Shown here piece by piece: positions 43,821 through 52,385 of a stretch of DNA of 64,000 nucleotides. A program made the translations under genes and the position numbers. The notes below the pieces were generated by a model that worked only from the letters and a program-made list of their open reading frames with translations, had not been told where the DNA came from and ran no database searches. Position 1 is the first letter of the stretch. The number at the start of each line of letters is the position of its first letter. The DNA is from Psychrobacillus mangrovi (lineage in GTDB: Bacteria; Bacillota; Bacilli; Bacillales_A; Planococcaceae), in assembly GCF_037104765.1 (NCBI RefSeq), contig NZ_JBAWSY010000009.1, positions 66,267 to 130,266 of the forward strand, written 5' to 3'.

Positions 43821-44942
43821 ATGTTGAGTAATAATCGAAATGAAAATGGTTTTGATTTTTTAAGATTATTTGCAGCTGTGTGTGTGGTAGTACAACATGC
43901 TATAGCACATTTAGAAGCTTCTTTTTTTTGGTTAGATACAGGGGAGTCTTATTGGTTTTGGGACGGCGTTCCTCTTTTCTTCATCTTGAGTGGGCTACTA
44001 GTCTATCAATCTTGCGAAAAATGTGTCTCAAGCGGCAGACCTATTTGGCAATACTTCGCCAATCGCTTACTTAGAATAGCTCCTGCAATATACGCTTATG
44101 TCTTGATAACAATTACCCTCTTGTTAGTTATTGGGATACTTTCAACAAAGGAGATTTTTTCAGTATCGTTTTTTGCTTGGTTCTTAAGCAATATTTTTTT
44201 AGTTCCTGTTTATCATCCAATTATTTATGAAGGTTTTGGGGTAGGAGTTGTAAACGGTAGTCTTTGGACTATACCTGTCGAGTTCGGTTTCTACACTTTC
44301 ATTCCAGTCCTTTTCTTTTTAGAGACAAAATATGGATTTAAGAAAATGATAATTTTTGTAGTTGTTGTTTCTTTGTTTGGAGAATGTATAAAGTGGTTGT
44401 TAATTATAAACCCTTTAGAAACTTTAGCTGAGAAACTGTTCTTAGTAACTTTCATTCCACATCTACTGTATTTTGGTATTGGTATATTTTGGTTAAGAAC
44501 GTGGAGAAGCGTCAAGCATTCACCTGTCTTAGCAGCTCTTGCTGCATGGTTTTATATTGTTATTAGATACGATATACTTCAAATGAAAAATTTCTTGGGA
44601 CCTTTTTATGAATTTGCTTGGGCTTTACCACTTAGTTATGCTGTAATTTGGTTCGGTTATAACGCACCTATATTTTTTTTGAAAGTAACTAAATTAGGTG
44701 ATTATAGTTATGGTATATATATTTGGCATATGGTGGTTATTAACACACTAATGACATTCCAGTTTACAGATAAATACCCGAATCTTCCTGGGACAATAGT
44801 ACATTTCATAGTTTTATTATTTACTTTATTAATGGCTATGTTTTCTTGGTGGATAATTGAGAAACCAACCATGAAATTTAAGCCGTTCTCATCTAGGGAT
44901 CAAGAGAAAAAACAGAATCGAGTATTCAGACAAGTCCGATAG
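43821..44942 (+). CDS. Acyltransferase-3 family membrane protein
   Basis: A 373-residue protein with about ten membrane helices. The ATG at 43821 follows AAGGAGG; the frame extends upstream without a better start. Family signatures are GFDFLRLFAAVCVVVQH, with the conserved Arg and His, GVPLFFILSGLLV and NRLLRIAPAIYAYV. Such enzymes O-acetylate surface polysaccharides or antibiotics using acyl-CoA. It lies in the accessory segment next to the integrase relic, so it was probably acquired with it. A link to the EPS locus 13 kb away is possible but unproven. Confidence 0.88.
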   Translation: MLSNNRNENGFDFLRLFAAVCVVVQHAIAHLEASFFWLDTGESYWFWDGVPLFFILSGLLVYQSCEKCVSSGRPIWQYFANRLLRIAPAIYAYVLITITLLLVIGILSTKEIFSVSFFAWFLSNIFLVPVYHPIIYEGFGVGVVNGSLWTIPVEFGFYTFIPVLFFLETKYGFKKMIIFVVVVSLFGECIKWLLIINPLETLAEKLFLVTFIPHLLYFGIGIFWLRTWRSVKHSPVLAALAAWFYIVIRYDILQMKNFLGPFYEFAWALPLSYAVIWFGYNAPIFFLKVTKLGDYSYGIYIWHMVVINTLMTFQFTDKYPNLPGTIVHFIVLLFTLLMAMFSWWIIEKPTMKFKPFSSRDQEKKQNRVFRQVR

Positions 44943-45639
44943 CTTATTGAACACTAAGAACAACATATTGTTCATTTATCTTGTTCAACTACCATGAATA
45001 TAGATTTCTTCAAGAAAAGGAAAATGACAACACTTAAAAAGACCCAGATTAATCGAGAAAAAAATGAAGAGACGTACATTAATAAGTCTATGGATTAGGA
45101 TGGACTGAATTAAGGTCAGTATCAGTATTGACATTTCTTGACCATTTTCATTCTCTGTGGTGCAGTACTTTTTTGTGCTGCATGGATGGCTAACGGGTAC
45201 TTAACTAAATAAAGTTTCTAACATTTCGGGTAGACTTCATATTCAGTTGTTCTCTTGTAAAATCAAGGAGTTTTATTTAGTTTTAATCTGACCACTTTTT
45301 TAACCACTTTTTATTATTTTAATAGTTATGTGAACAGTAAAAATGTAAAATCCTTTGTTTTTTAGAGATTTAAAGGTGTATTCTTTCTTAATTTATAACA
45401 TTGAGTGATGAACGGCATGATGTCCGTAATTGGAACTTGCCAAGTTCATGACCAACCGTGTTTGCTCAAGCGGCTCGTGGCTCGCCAACGGAAAGCGAGC
45501 GGTGTGATTCGGAAAAACTTACTCTGCCATTCTCTTAAAGATGGTTTGTTTAGTTGGAAAACACCTTTTCTTTCGTCACACAAGAACATTGCTTTTGTGC
45601 AATAGTATTGTATATGATAAGAAGAAAAAGGTGATTTTA
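44943..45639. other. Accessory intergenic stretch with gene debris
   Basis: About 700 bases with no intact gene. Near 45150-45211 a short open stretch (CGAVLFCAAWMANGYL) looks like the end of a small membrane protein. Around 45440-45520 is a GC-rich palindromic piece (CGGCTCGTGGCTCGCC, GGAAAGCGAGCGG) like the scattered Bacillales repeats. Confidence 0.4.
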
Positions 45640-46002
45640 ATGACGATTCAATTTTTTGGTTATCCTAAATGTAGTACATGCAGAAAGGCAAGTAAGTGGT
45701 TGAAAGATCATCAAGTAGAATTTATGGATAATCATATAGTGGAAAACCCACCTTCAAAAGAAATGATAAAAGAAATGTTAGAAAAGACAAATATTGATTT
45801 AAAAAAGTTCTTTAACACTAGCGGCACTAAATATCGGGAACTGCAATTGAAGGACAAGCTACCAAATATGACTGAGGAAGAACAAATTGAAACGCTTGTG
45901 TCAGATGGAATGCTTATTAAGCGACCTCTTGTATATGATGGAGAACATTTGACACTAGGTTTTAAAGAAGAAGAGTTTGAACATATTTGGAAAAGCGTAT
46001 AA
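45640..46002 (+). CDS. yusI: ArsC/Spx-family protein YusI
   Basis: A 120-residue thioredoxin-fold protein of the arsenate reductase-like group. ATG 45640 follows AAAAAGGTGA; the upstream in-frame stretch is rejected. It has YPKCSTCRKASKWL (CxxC at residues 10-13) and FNTSGTKYRELQL, typical of the family. YusI has no established function. It precedes gcvH as in B. subtilis. Confidence 0.9.
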   Translation: MTIQFFGYPKCSTCRKASKWLKDHQVEFMDNHIVENPPSKEMIKEMLEKTNIDLKKFFNTSGTKYRELQLKDKLPNMTEEEQIETLVSDGMLIKRPLVYDGEHLTLGFKEEEFEHIWKSV

Positions 46003-46072
46003 AGTTGCTTGTTTTTACAATAGAAATATGTGAATATTATAGAGGAATATATATTTTTGAGAGGGGTATAAC

Positions 46073-46453
46073 ATGAGCACACCTAAAGAATTAAAATACT
46101 CAGAAGAGCATGAATGGGTAAAAACAGAAGACGGTAAAGTACGCATTGGTATTACACATTTTGCACAATCAGAACTTGGTGATATCGTATTTGTCGAGCT
46201 TCCACAAGTAGGAGACGATATAAAAGCTGGAGATCCTTTCGGAAGTGTTGAATCAGTTAAAACTGTTTCTGAACTTTATGCTCCTATCAGCGGTAAAGTA
46301 GTAGAAGTAAACGCTGAATTAGAGGATAGCCCTGAATATGTAAACGAATCTCCGTATGAAAATGCATGGATGATTGTAGTTGAACCTTCTGATGTAGCGG
46401 AAGTGGATGCACTATTATCTGCAGAACAATATGAAGAGTTAATTCAAGAATAA
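46073..46453 (+). CDS. gcvH: Glycine cleavage system H protein
   Basis: A 126-residue lipoyl-carrier protein. The lipoylated Lys is in GSVESVKTVSELYAP (about residue 63). In B. subtilis GcvH is also the protein on which octanoyl groups are built and then passed to other lipoyl enzymes, so it is essential for lipoylation. Other glycine cleavage genes are not nearby, which is normal in this group. GAGAGGGG precedes the ATG. Confidence 0.96.
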   Translation: MSTPKELKYSEEHEWVKTEDGKVRIGITHFAQSELGDIVFVELPQVGDDIKAGDPFGSVESVKTVSELYAPISGKVVEVNAELEDSPEYVNESPYENAWMIVVEPSDVAEVDALLSAEQYEELIQE

Positions 46454-46464
46454 TTTGATAAGGG

Positions 46465-46494
46465 AAGGCGCCGGTTATTTACTGGCGCTTTTTC
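46465..46494 (+). terminator. Hairpin with T run after gcvH
   Basis: Stem AAGGCGCCGG / CTGGCGCTT with a small bulge and TTTTT. It lies between gcvH and yusF and may terminate or attenuate transcription. Confidence 0.7.
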
Positions 46495-46532
46495 ATATAC
46501 TACGTATATATGATGTGCTGGGAGCGAAGCTA

Positions 46533-46883
46533 ATGGCTAAGGTATTTAGTGAAAAAGTAATTCTTGTGGAAGGTAGATCAGATAAACTGAGACTTTTAAC
46601 TATTCTTGAAGAAGCAGCTGAAATTGTTTGTACGAATGGTACTATTTCTAATGTAAAATTAGAAGAAATTTTAAGTCCTTTAGAAGAATTGCCCATTTAT
46701 GCTTTTTTAGACTCCGATAAATCAGGAGAACAAATACGATCGATTGTAAGAAAAGTATATCCAGAAGCTATCCATCTATATACGAATCCTGTATATGGTG
46801 AAGTTGCAAATACCCCTCTTGATGTTTTGGCTTCTATCTTGCAACGTGCTAAGATTAAAGTGAAAAAAGAATTTTTAGCATAG
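46533..46883 (+). CDS. yusF: TOPRIM-domain protein YusF
   Basis: A 116-residue single TOPRIM domain. ATG 46533 follows GGGAG; the open frame upstream runs through the hairpin and is rejected. Motifs are KVILVEGRSDKLRL (catalytic Glu) and AFLDSDKSGEQIR (DxD). Such small TOPRIM proteins resemble RNase M5 and primase domains; function unknown. The yusE gene follows almost directly. Confidence 0.88.
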   Translation: MAKVFSEKVILVEGRSDKLRLLTILEEAAEIVCTNGTISNVKLEEILSPLEELPIYAFLDSDKSGEQIRSIVRKVYPEAIHLYTNPVYGEVANTPLDVLASILQRAKIKVKKEFLA

Positions 46884-46884
46884 G

Positions 46885-47214
46885 ATGATGTTTGTGAATG
46901 AATGGTCGCGAGAGGAATGGGAGCAGGCTAAAAATGCTCCTAGTCTTTCTCTTTTATATATTTACACCCCAATGTGTGGTACATGCCTGGTAGCCTCTAA
47001 AATGATGCAGGTTATTAAGGAAATTGTAGAGTTTCCAGTTGGACAAGCAAATATTAATTACATAAAAGAATTAGCTGTGGATTATGAAATTGAAAGTGTC
47101 CCATGTCTTTTAATTGCAAAACATGGAATAGTTTATAAAAAGATATATGCTTTTCAATCTATCCCTTATCTCTTAGATGTTATAAAAAGTGTTGACGACA
47201 CCGAATTATCATGA
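46885..47214 (+). CDS. yusE: Thioredoxin-like protein YusE
   Basis: A 109-residue thioredoxin-fold protein with YTPMCGTCLVASKMM, so the active site is CGTC, and the cis-Pro in ESVPCLLIA. The start is uncertain: ATG 46885 lies one base after the yusF stop, while GTG 46894 would use AGGATG as ribosome site. Role unknown; coupling with yusF is likely. The SAM riboswitch begins shortly downstream. Confidence 0.85.
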   Translation: MMFVNEWSREEWEQAKNAPSLSLLYIYTPMCGTCLVASKMMQVIKEIVEFPVGQANINYIKELAVDYEIESVPCLLIAKHGIVYKKIYAFQSIPYLLDVIKSVDDTELS

Positions 47215-47249
47215 TAAAATTCGATTTACTGATAACAATTGAATAGTGT

Positions 47250-47426
47250 CGCTCTTATTAAGAGAGGTGGAGGGAAGTGCCCGATGAAACCCAGCAACCG
47301 TCATGTAAATGAAATGGTGCCAAATCACACAAAGCGTAATTGCTTTGGAAAATGAGAGAATGGATGACTGTTATTTTGAATGATAACATACACCCCTTCT
47401 GCTCTTTTGCAGAAGGGTTTTTTTTA
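47250..47426 (+). ncRNA. SAM-I (S-box) riboswitch with terminator
   Basis: The conserved S-box core is clear: the P1 arm CTCTTATTAAGAG from 47252, GGTGGAGGGAAGTGCCC, GATGAAACCCAGCAACC, ATGGTGCCAAATC and the closing GAAAATGAGAG near 47350. It is followed by a strong terminator CCCTTCTGC / GCAGAAGGG with T8 (47394-47426). When S-adenosylmethionine is bound the terminator forms and metNPQ is shut off. Confidence 0.96.
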
Positions 47427-47462
47427 TAGTATTGTACTGTCTATACAGGAGGGAAGATTTAC

Positions 47463-48488
47463 GTGATTAGCTTGAAAGATATTTCGAAAAAGTTCAGTAC
47501 GAAGCAAGGTACCATTGTTGCTGTTGATAATGTAAATCTTACAATTAAGCAGGGTGAGATCTTTGGAATTATTGGATATAGTGGTGCCGGAAAAAGTACG
47601 TTAATTAGATTGTTAAATGGATTGGAAAAGCCAACCTCCGGACAAATTGTTGTTAATGATAAAGAAATTACATCAATTACCGAAGATAAGCTTCGACAAG
47701 TAAGACAAAAAGTAAGTATGATATTTCAACATTTTAATCTTTTATGGTCAAGAACAGTTGCAGAAAACATAGCTTTTCCATTGGAAATCGCAGGAGTGCC
47801 AAAAGAACAAAGAGCTACTCGTGTAAAAGAGTTGATAGAGCTAGTTGGTTTAGAAGGAAGAGGGGATTATTATCCTTCTCAGCTATCTGGAGGTCAAAAG
47901 CAACGAGTAGGAATTGCTCGAGCACTAGCAAATCGTCCAGAAGTACTGCTTTGTGATGAAGCTACATCTGCACTTGACCCAGAAACAACGGATTCGATAT
48001 TAGATTTATTAATTAGTATTAATGAAAGATTAGGCTTAACCATTGTATTAATAACTCATGAAATGCAAGTCATTCAAAAGATTTGTAACCGAGTAGCAGT
48101 TATGGAGAATGGTCAAGTGGTAGAGGAAGGGGACGTACTTGAAGTTTTCCAAAACCCCAAACAGCCTATTACAAAGAGATTTGTTTCGCAAGTGTCCGAA
48201 AATGCGCAGGCTCAGCAAACGATACAAAATTTAAGAGAACTTTATCCAAATGGCAAACTGATTAAGCTTGTTTTTGTAGGTGACCAAACAGAACAGCCGA
48301 TTCTTTCAAGACTAATTAAACAATTCGATTTGGAAGTAAATATAGTCCAAGGAAATGTTTCGCATACGAAAAGTGGAGCATATGGAACATTGATTCTCCA
48401 AATTGACGGTGATGCATTGGCAATTGATAAAGCAATTCTTTTTATTAATGAACAAAAAGTGCACACAGAGGTGATCAACAATGATTAA
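47463..48488 (+). CDS. metN: Methionine ABC importer, ATP-binding protein
   Basis: A 341-residue ATPase starting at GTG 47463 after GGAGGG. Walker A GYSGAGKST, signature LSGGQKQR, Walker B VLLCDEATSALDPE and H-loop LITHEMQV are intact. The C-terminal 100 residues are the NIL regulatory domain, which senses intracellular methionine. It energises uptake of methionine by MetP with MetQ. It overlaps metP by eight bases and lies directly after the SAM riboswitch. Confidence 0.96.
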   Translation: MISLKDISKKFSTKQGTIVAVDNVNLTIKQGEIFGIIGYSGAGKSTLIRLLNGLEKPTSGQIVVNDKEITSITEDKLRQVRQKVSMIFQHFNLLWSRTVAENIAFPLEIAGVPKEQRATRVKELIELVGLEGRGDYYPSQLSGGQKQRVGIARALANRPEVLLCDEATSALDPETTDSILDLLISINERLGLTIVLITHEMQVIQKICNRVAVMENGQVVEEGDVLEVFQNPKQPITKRFVSQVSENAQAQQTIQNLRELYPNGKLIKLVFVGDQTEQPILSRLIKQFDLEVNIVQGNVSHTKSGAYGTLILQIDGDALAIDKAILFINEQKVHTEVINND

Positions 48489-49149
48489 TACTTTATTTCC
48501 AAATGTTGATTGGCCAAAAATGTGGGAAGCGACAATGGAAACTCTTTATATGACTGCAGTTTCTACCTTATTAACATTTGTATTTGGTCTAGCACTAGGA
48601 TTACTCTTGTTTTTAACAAGTCCGCACCAAGCATGGGCCAACAAACTAGCAAATTGGTTAACGGGAGCATTTGTAAATATATTTCGTTCCATACCATTTA
48701 TTATTTTAATCATATTGCTAATACCATTAACAAAGTTTCTTTTAGGCACAATTCGCGGCCCTAATGCAGCATTTCCCGCTCTTGTAATTGGAGCAGCTCC
48801 ATTTTACGCTCGGATGGTTTTGATTGGATTAAGAGAAATTGACAAAGGTGTACTAGAAGCAGCTAAATCAATGGGTGCTAAAACTTCTACTATTATATGG
48901 AAGGTTTTATTGCCTGAATCGATGCCAGCATTAGTCTCTGGACTAACAGTTACATGTATATCGCTAGTTGGATATACGGCAATGGCGGGTATTATTGGGG
49001 CAGGCGGCTTGGGTACGTTAGCTTTCTTAGATGGGTTTCAACGAAGTAGAGAAGATGTAACGCTTGTTGCAACCATATTAATACTCATTGTTGTATTTAT
49101 TATTCAATGGATTGGCGATACGATTACAACAAAAATAGACAAAAGATAA
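48481..49149 (+). CDS. metP: Methionine ABC importer, permease
   Basis: A 222-residue inner-membrane subunit with five predicted helices and the EAA loop (EAAKSMGAKTSTIIWKVLLPE) that contacts MetN. GAGGTGATC precedes the ATG inside metN. Called MetI in enterics and MetP in Bacillus. Confidence 0.95.
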   Translation: MINTLFPNVDWPKMWEATMETLYMTAVSTLLTFVFGLALGLLLFLTSPHQAWANKLANWLTGAFVNIFRSIPFIILIILLIPLTKFLLGTIRGPNAAFPALVIGAAPFYARMVLIGLREIDKGVLEAAKSMGAKTSTIIWKVLLPESMPALVSGLTVTCISLVGYTAMAGIIGAGGLGTLAFLDGFQRSREDVTLVATILILIVVFIIQWIGDTITTKIDKR

Positions 49150-49213
49150 TTGGTGTTCACGAGTTTACTCGATCACATATAAAATTGGGGAATTAGAGAA
49201 GGAGAGAATTTAA

Positions 49214-50020
49214 ATGAAAAAGTTTTTAGCAGGAGCATTATTGTCTGTTAGTGCATTAACTCTAGCAGCTTGCGGTGGAGAAGAAGAAAGCGGCAAATTA
49301 GTAGTAGGAGCATCTAACGTTCCTCATGCTGAGATTTTAGAACAAGCTAAACCATTATTAGAAGAACAAGGTATTGAACTTACAATTGAAACTTACCAAG
49401 ACTATGTTTTACCAAACCAAGATTTAGATTCAGGAGACTTGGATGCTAACTTCTTCCAACACATCCCTTATTTCGAGGGACAAAAAGAAGAATTTGGATA
49501 TGATTTTGTAAATGCAGGTGGAATTCACATCGAGCCAATAGGTTTATATTCTAAAAAGTATGGATCTATTGAAGAATTACCAGAAGGTGCAACAATTCTA
49601 ATGAGTAACTCTGTTGCTGACCATGGTCGTGTACTAGCTATGTTAGAGGCTCAAGGTTTAATTAAATTAGCTGAAGGTATTGATAAAACAACAGCTGAAG
49701 TAACTGATATTGTAGAGAATCCAAAAAATATTGAATTTGACGCTAACTATGAAGCTGCATTATTAGTGCAACTATATGAAAATGAAGAAGGCGATGCAGT
49801 ACTAATCAATTCAAACTATGCATTAGACGCTGGGCTTAACCCAATGGAAGATTCTATTGCTATTGAAGACTCTGAATCTCCATATGTAAACATCATTGCA
49901 GTTAAAGCTGGCGATGAAGATAAAAAAGAAATCAAAGCTCTAGTAGACGTTTTACACTCTAAAGAAATTCAAGATTTCATCGTTGAAGAGTGGGGCGGAT
50001 CTGTAGTTCCAGTTAAATAA
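49214..50020 (+). CDS. metQ: Methionine ABC importer, substrate-binding lipoprotein
   Basis: A 268-residue NlpA/MetQ-family lipoprotein. Signal peptide with lipobox LAAC (Cys20), then the ligand domain starting KLVVGASNVPHAEIL. It captures methionine outside the membrane. AGAAGGAGAG precedes the ATG. A terminator follows. Confidence 0.96.
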   Translation: MKKFLAGALLSVSALTLAACGGEEESGKLVVGASNVPHAEILEQAKPLLEEQGIELTIETYQDYVLPNQDLDSGDLDANFFQHIPYFEGQKEEFGYDFVNAGGIHIEPIGLYSKKYGSIEELPEGATILMSNSVADHGRVLAMLEAQGLIKLAEGIDKTTAEVTDIVENPKNIEFDANYEAALLVQLYENEEGDAVLINSNYALDAGLNPMEDSIAIEDSESPYVNIIAVKAGDEDKKEIKALVDVLHSKEIQDFIVEEWGGSVVPVK

Positions 50021-50030
50021 TTTAGAACGT

Positions 50031-50060
50031 AGCAGGCACTATAAGTGTCTGCTTTTTTTG
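50031..50060 (+). terminator. Terminator of metNPQ
   Basis: Stem AGCAGGCACT / AGTGTCTGCT with one G-T pair and T7. Confidence 0.88.
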
Positions 50061-50071
50061 TGTATGGATAC

Positions 50072-50764
50072 GAGCGATTGTGATTCCTTGGGGCGGATAA
50101 AGTTTAACTAGGGTCGGATTGCGAAGCATTAGGAGCGTATACCAACTAGCTAGGAGCGATTGTGATTCCTTGGGGCGGATAAAGTTTATTAGGGTCGGAT
50201 GGCGAAGCATTGGGAGCGAATACCAACTTGTAAGGATGGATTGTAATTCGTTGGAGCCGATAAATTTTAACTAGGGTCGGATGGCGAAGCATTTGGAGCG
50301 AATACCAACTTGTTAGGATGGATTGTGATTCGTTGGAGCGGATAAAGTTTAACTAGGGTCGGATGGCGAAGCATTAGGAGCGGATACCAACTAGCTAGGA
50401 GCGATTGTGATTCTTTGGGGCGGATAAAGTTTATTAGGGGCGGATTGCGAAGCATTGGGAGCGAATACCAACTTGTTAGGATGGATTGTAATTCGTTGGA
50501 GCGGATAAAGTTTATTAGGGGCGGATTGCGAAGCATTGGGAGCGAATACCAACTTGTTAGGATGGATTGTAATTCGTTGGAGCGGATAAAGTTTATTAGG
50601 GGCGGATTGCAAACAATTAAGAGCGTATACCAACTACTTAGGTGCGATTGTGATTCCTTTGAGCGGATAAAGTTTATTAGGGTCGGATGGCAAAGAATTA
50701 GGAGCGTAAACCAACTAGCTAGGAGCGATTGTGATGCGATTGAACGGATTAAGTTTAATTAGGA
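50072..50764. repeat. Tandem array of about nine 81-82 base repeats
   Basis: Units begin at about 50072, 50154, 50235, 50317, 50399, 50480, 50561, 50642 and 50723. Each unit divides into four related 20-21 base pieces that start GGAGCG or a variant: GGAGCGATTGTGATTCCTT, GGGGCGGATAAAGTTTA, GGGTCGGATTGCGAAGCATT and GGAGCGTATACCAACTAG. Units 6 and 7 are nearly identical, the outer ones more diverged. The 81-base period equals 27 codons, so a repeated open frame appears on each strand, but it has no ribosome site. The array is more GC-rich than its surroundings. Not CRISPR: there are no unique spacers. Confidence 0.95.
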
Positions 50765-50865
50765 ACACAAACCTATTTTTAATGAGTGAAAACCAATGTA
50801 ATTTGAAATAGATTCATAGATATTTTTAACTATTCATGTTATTCTGATTATGAGGTGATGAATAG

Positions 50866-51804
50866 TTGATTATAAAATCTTATGCTAAATCAATACATAT
50901 CGAAGCAATGGAACAGCTTTTAAAACGACTCTCATTTGAACATCCATTATACCCAAAGATAGTAAAAGATATTGGTGCCATTAGAGCTGGTGATTTTGGA
51001 GAAGAGATTGTTTTTCGAGAGCTAGAAAAAATGCAATTACCGTATAAATACTATGTATTTCATAAGGTGTTCCTCTTTGCTGAAAATGGTTTTGAAATGG
51101 ATATTCTAATAATCACTCCTTATGGAGCAATTATTCTAGAAGTTAAAAATATCATAGGAGAATTAGTGTTTACTGAGAATCCATCCCAGCTACTACAACA
51201 AAAAGAAACTGAATTGAATAAATACCCTTGTCCAGCCGGGCAACTGAATGAATACAAGTATCAATTATCCCAATTTCTGCTAGAGTATAATATCTCCATT
51301 CCCATTTATGGTGCCGTTGTTTTTGCCTCTCGAAATAGCATTGTTAAAGTATCAACAGACAAAGCTACCATTCTTAATAGAAATGAAGTCCGACCTTATC
51401 TTCGTAGACTACAAAATCTTAATCCCACTCTCACCATAGAGGATATTGAAAAATTAAAAGATATTCTCCTTATAAAAAATACCTCGAATACTTACTCTCC
51501 ATTGATTAATCAATTTTCTATTAAAGCAGAAGACCTTAAAAAAGGTGTGGAATGTCTTAATTGTGGACTAATAGGTATGCAAAAAAGAAAACGAACATGG
51601 TATTGCGCAGCGTGCGGAAAAAGTGATCATACTGCTCACATGAAAGCTATTTCCACATACTTTTTGTTATGTAATGATTTTATTACGAATAAAGAATGTA
51701 GGGAATTTCTCCTTCTTAATAATAGACATGAGGCCAAGAGAATTCTATCAAACACTAGCTTAACTAGAGTTGGAAATAATAAATTAACACGATATACTAA
51801 ATAG
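50866..51804 (+). CDS. NERD-domain protein with C-terminal zinc ribbon
   Basis: A 312-residue protein starting at TTG 50866, eight bases after GAGGTG. The NERD (nuclease-related) domain occupies about 35-190, with GDFGEEIVFRELEK, FEMDILIITPYGAIILEVKN (the Asp and Glu-x-Lys nuclease-like residues) and later AVVFAS. The C-terminus has a four-Cys ribbon, CLNCG and CAACG (about 223-245), then a helical end. Function of NERD proteins is unknown, and DNA processing is a guess. Its position right after a tandem repeat array, breaking the metNPQ-suf order, suggests an accessory gene. Confidence 0.85.
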   Translation: MIIKSYAKSIHIEAMEQLLKRLSFEHPLYPKIVKDIGAIRAGDFGEEIVFRELEKMQLPYKYYVFHKVFLFAENGFEMDILIITPYGAIILEVKNIIGELVFTENPSQLLQQKETELNKYPCPAGQLNEYKYQLSQFLLEYNISIPIYGAVVFASRNSIVKVSTDKATILNRNEVRPYLRRLQNLNPTLTIEDIEKLKDILLIKNTSNTYSPLINQFSIKAEDLKKGVECLNCGLIGMQKRKRTWYCAACGKSDHTAHMKAISTYFLLCNDFITNKECREFLLLNNRHEAKRILSNTSLTRVGNNKLTRYTK

Positions 51805-51896
51805 TAGATAAGTTTTCTGAAGAAAAAAATGTTTGACGGTGTGTTAACATGGGTATGTAAGTATAGTAAGATTTAAAAAATCGAGAGGAATGATTC

Positions 51897-52088
51897 ATTA
51901 TCAATTTAGAAGAGTTGCCCTACACAGAACAAATGGACCACGCGTTTAGAGGAGTTCACGGTTTCGGATATACCGAATTACGAAATAGTCAGGATTTAAG
52001 ACTGAAGGTTGAACAACGTAGACAGCGAGATCATGAGAAAAGTGTCCAACTAGTCGCGAAAATTGATGCTCAATCTTTTCGAGGTTAA
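51897..52088 (+). CDS. Small uncharacterised protein with an ATT or ATC start
   Basis: About 63 residues, reading NLEELPYTEQMDHAFRGVHG early and ending AQSFRG. The frame is closed by TGA at 51891-51893, and no ATG, GTG or TTG lies near the ribosome site GAGAGG (51883-51888). The best-spaced codons are ATT 51897 or ATC 51900. A TTG 15-18 bases further on is a fallback. A perfect terminator follows at once (52101), and the protein is charged and soluble-looking, so I believe the gene is real. Not recognised. It lies upstream of the suf operon. Confidence 0.6.
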   Translation: MINLEELPYTEQMDHAFRGVHGFGYTELRNSQDLRLKVEQRRQRDHEKSVQLVAKIDAQSFRG

Positions 52089-52100
52089 ATAAAAGATGAT

Positions 52101-52138
52101 AAAAAATCCATGGAGAAACTATTCTCCATGGATTTTTT
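52101..52138 (+). terminator. Strong terminator
   Basis: Perfect 17-base stem AAAAAATCCATGGAGAA and its complement (52101-52117, 52122-52138) with a 4-base loop. It insulates the suf operon from the small upstream gene. Confidence 0.93.
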
Positions 52139-52385
52139 AAGTTAAACACTATATTCATAGTGAAATCCATTCTCATTTGGGATAGCTTATTGAAAATTAT
52201 CAGGGAATATTGCATTACTTAAAAGAAAGAGATAATACAGAAAAATACAAGAAAAACAATAGATTTATAATCAAAATGAGAAAGTGTTTCAAAAGATTTG
52301 CATGGCAATAGACTTTGGGTTAAGATTAGAATGATAATAAATTAGAATGGTAATCCATTCGAAGTTACTTAATGGAGGTTATTAC

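Noticed and set aside
50415..50762. Repeated 27-residue open frame across the tandem array
   Set aside because: It arises because 81 is a multiple of three. Frames are open on both strands, without ribosome sites.
50072..50764. CRISPR array
   Set aside because: The units are contiguous, with no unique spacers, and no cas genes are in the window.
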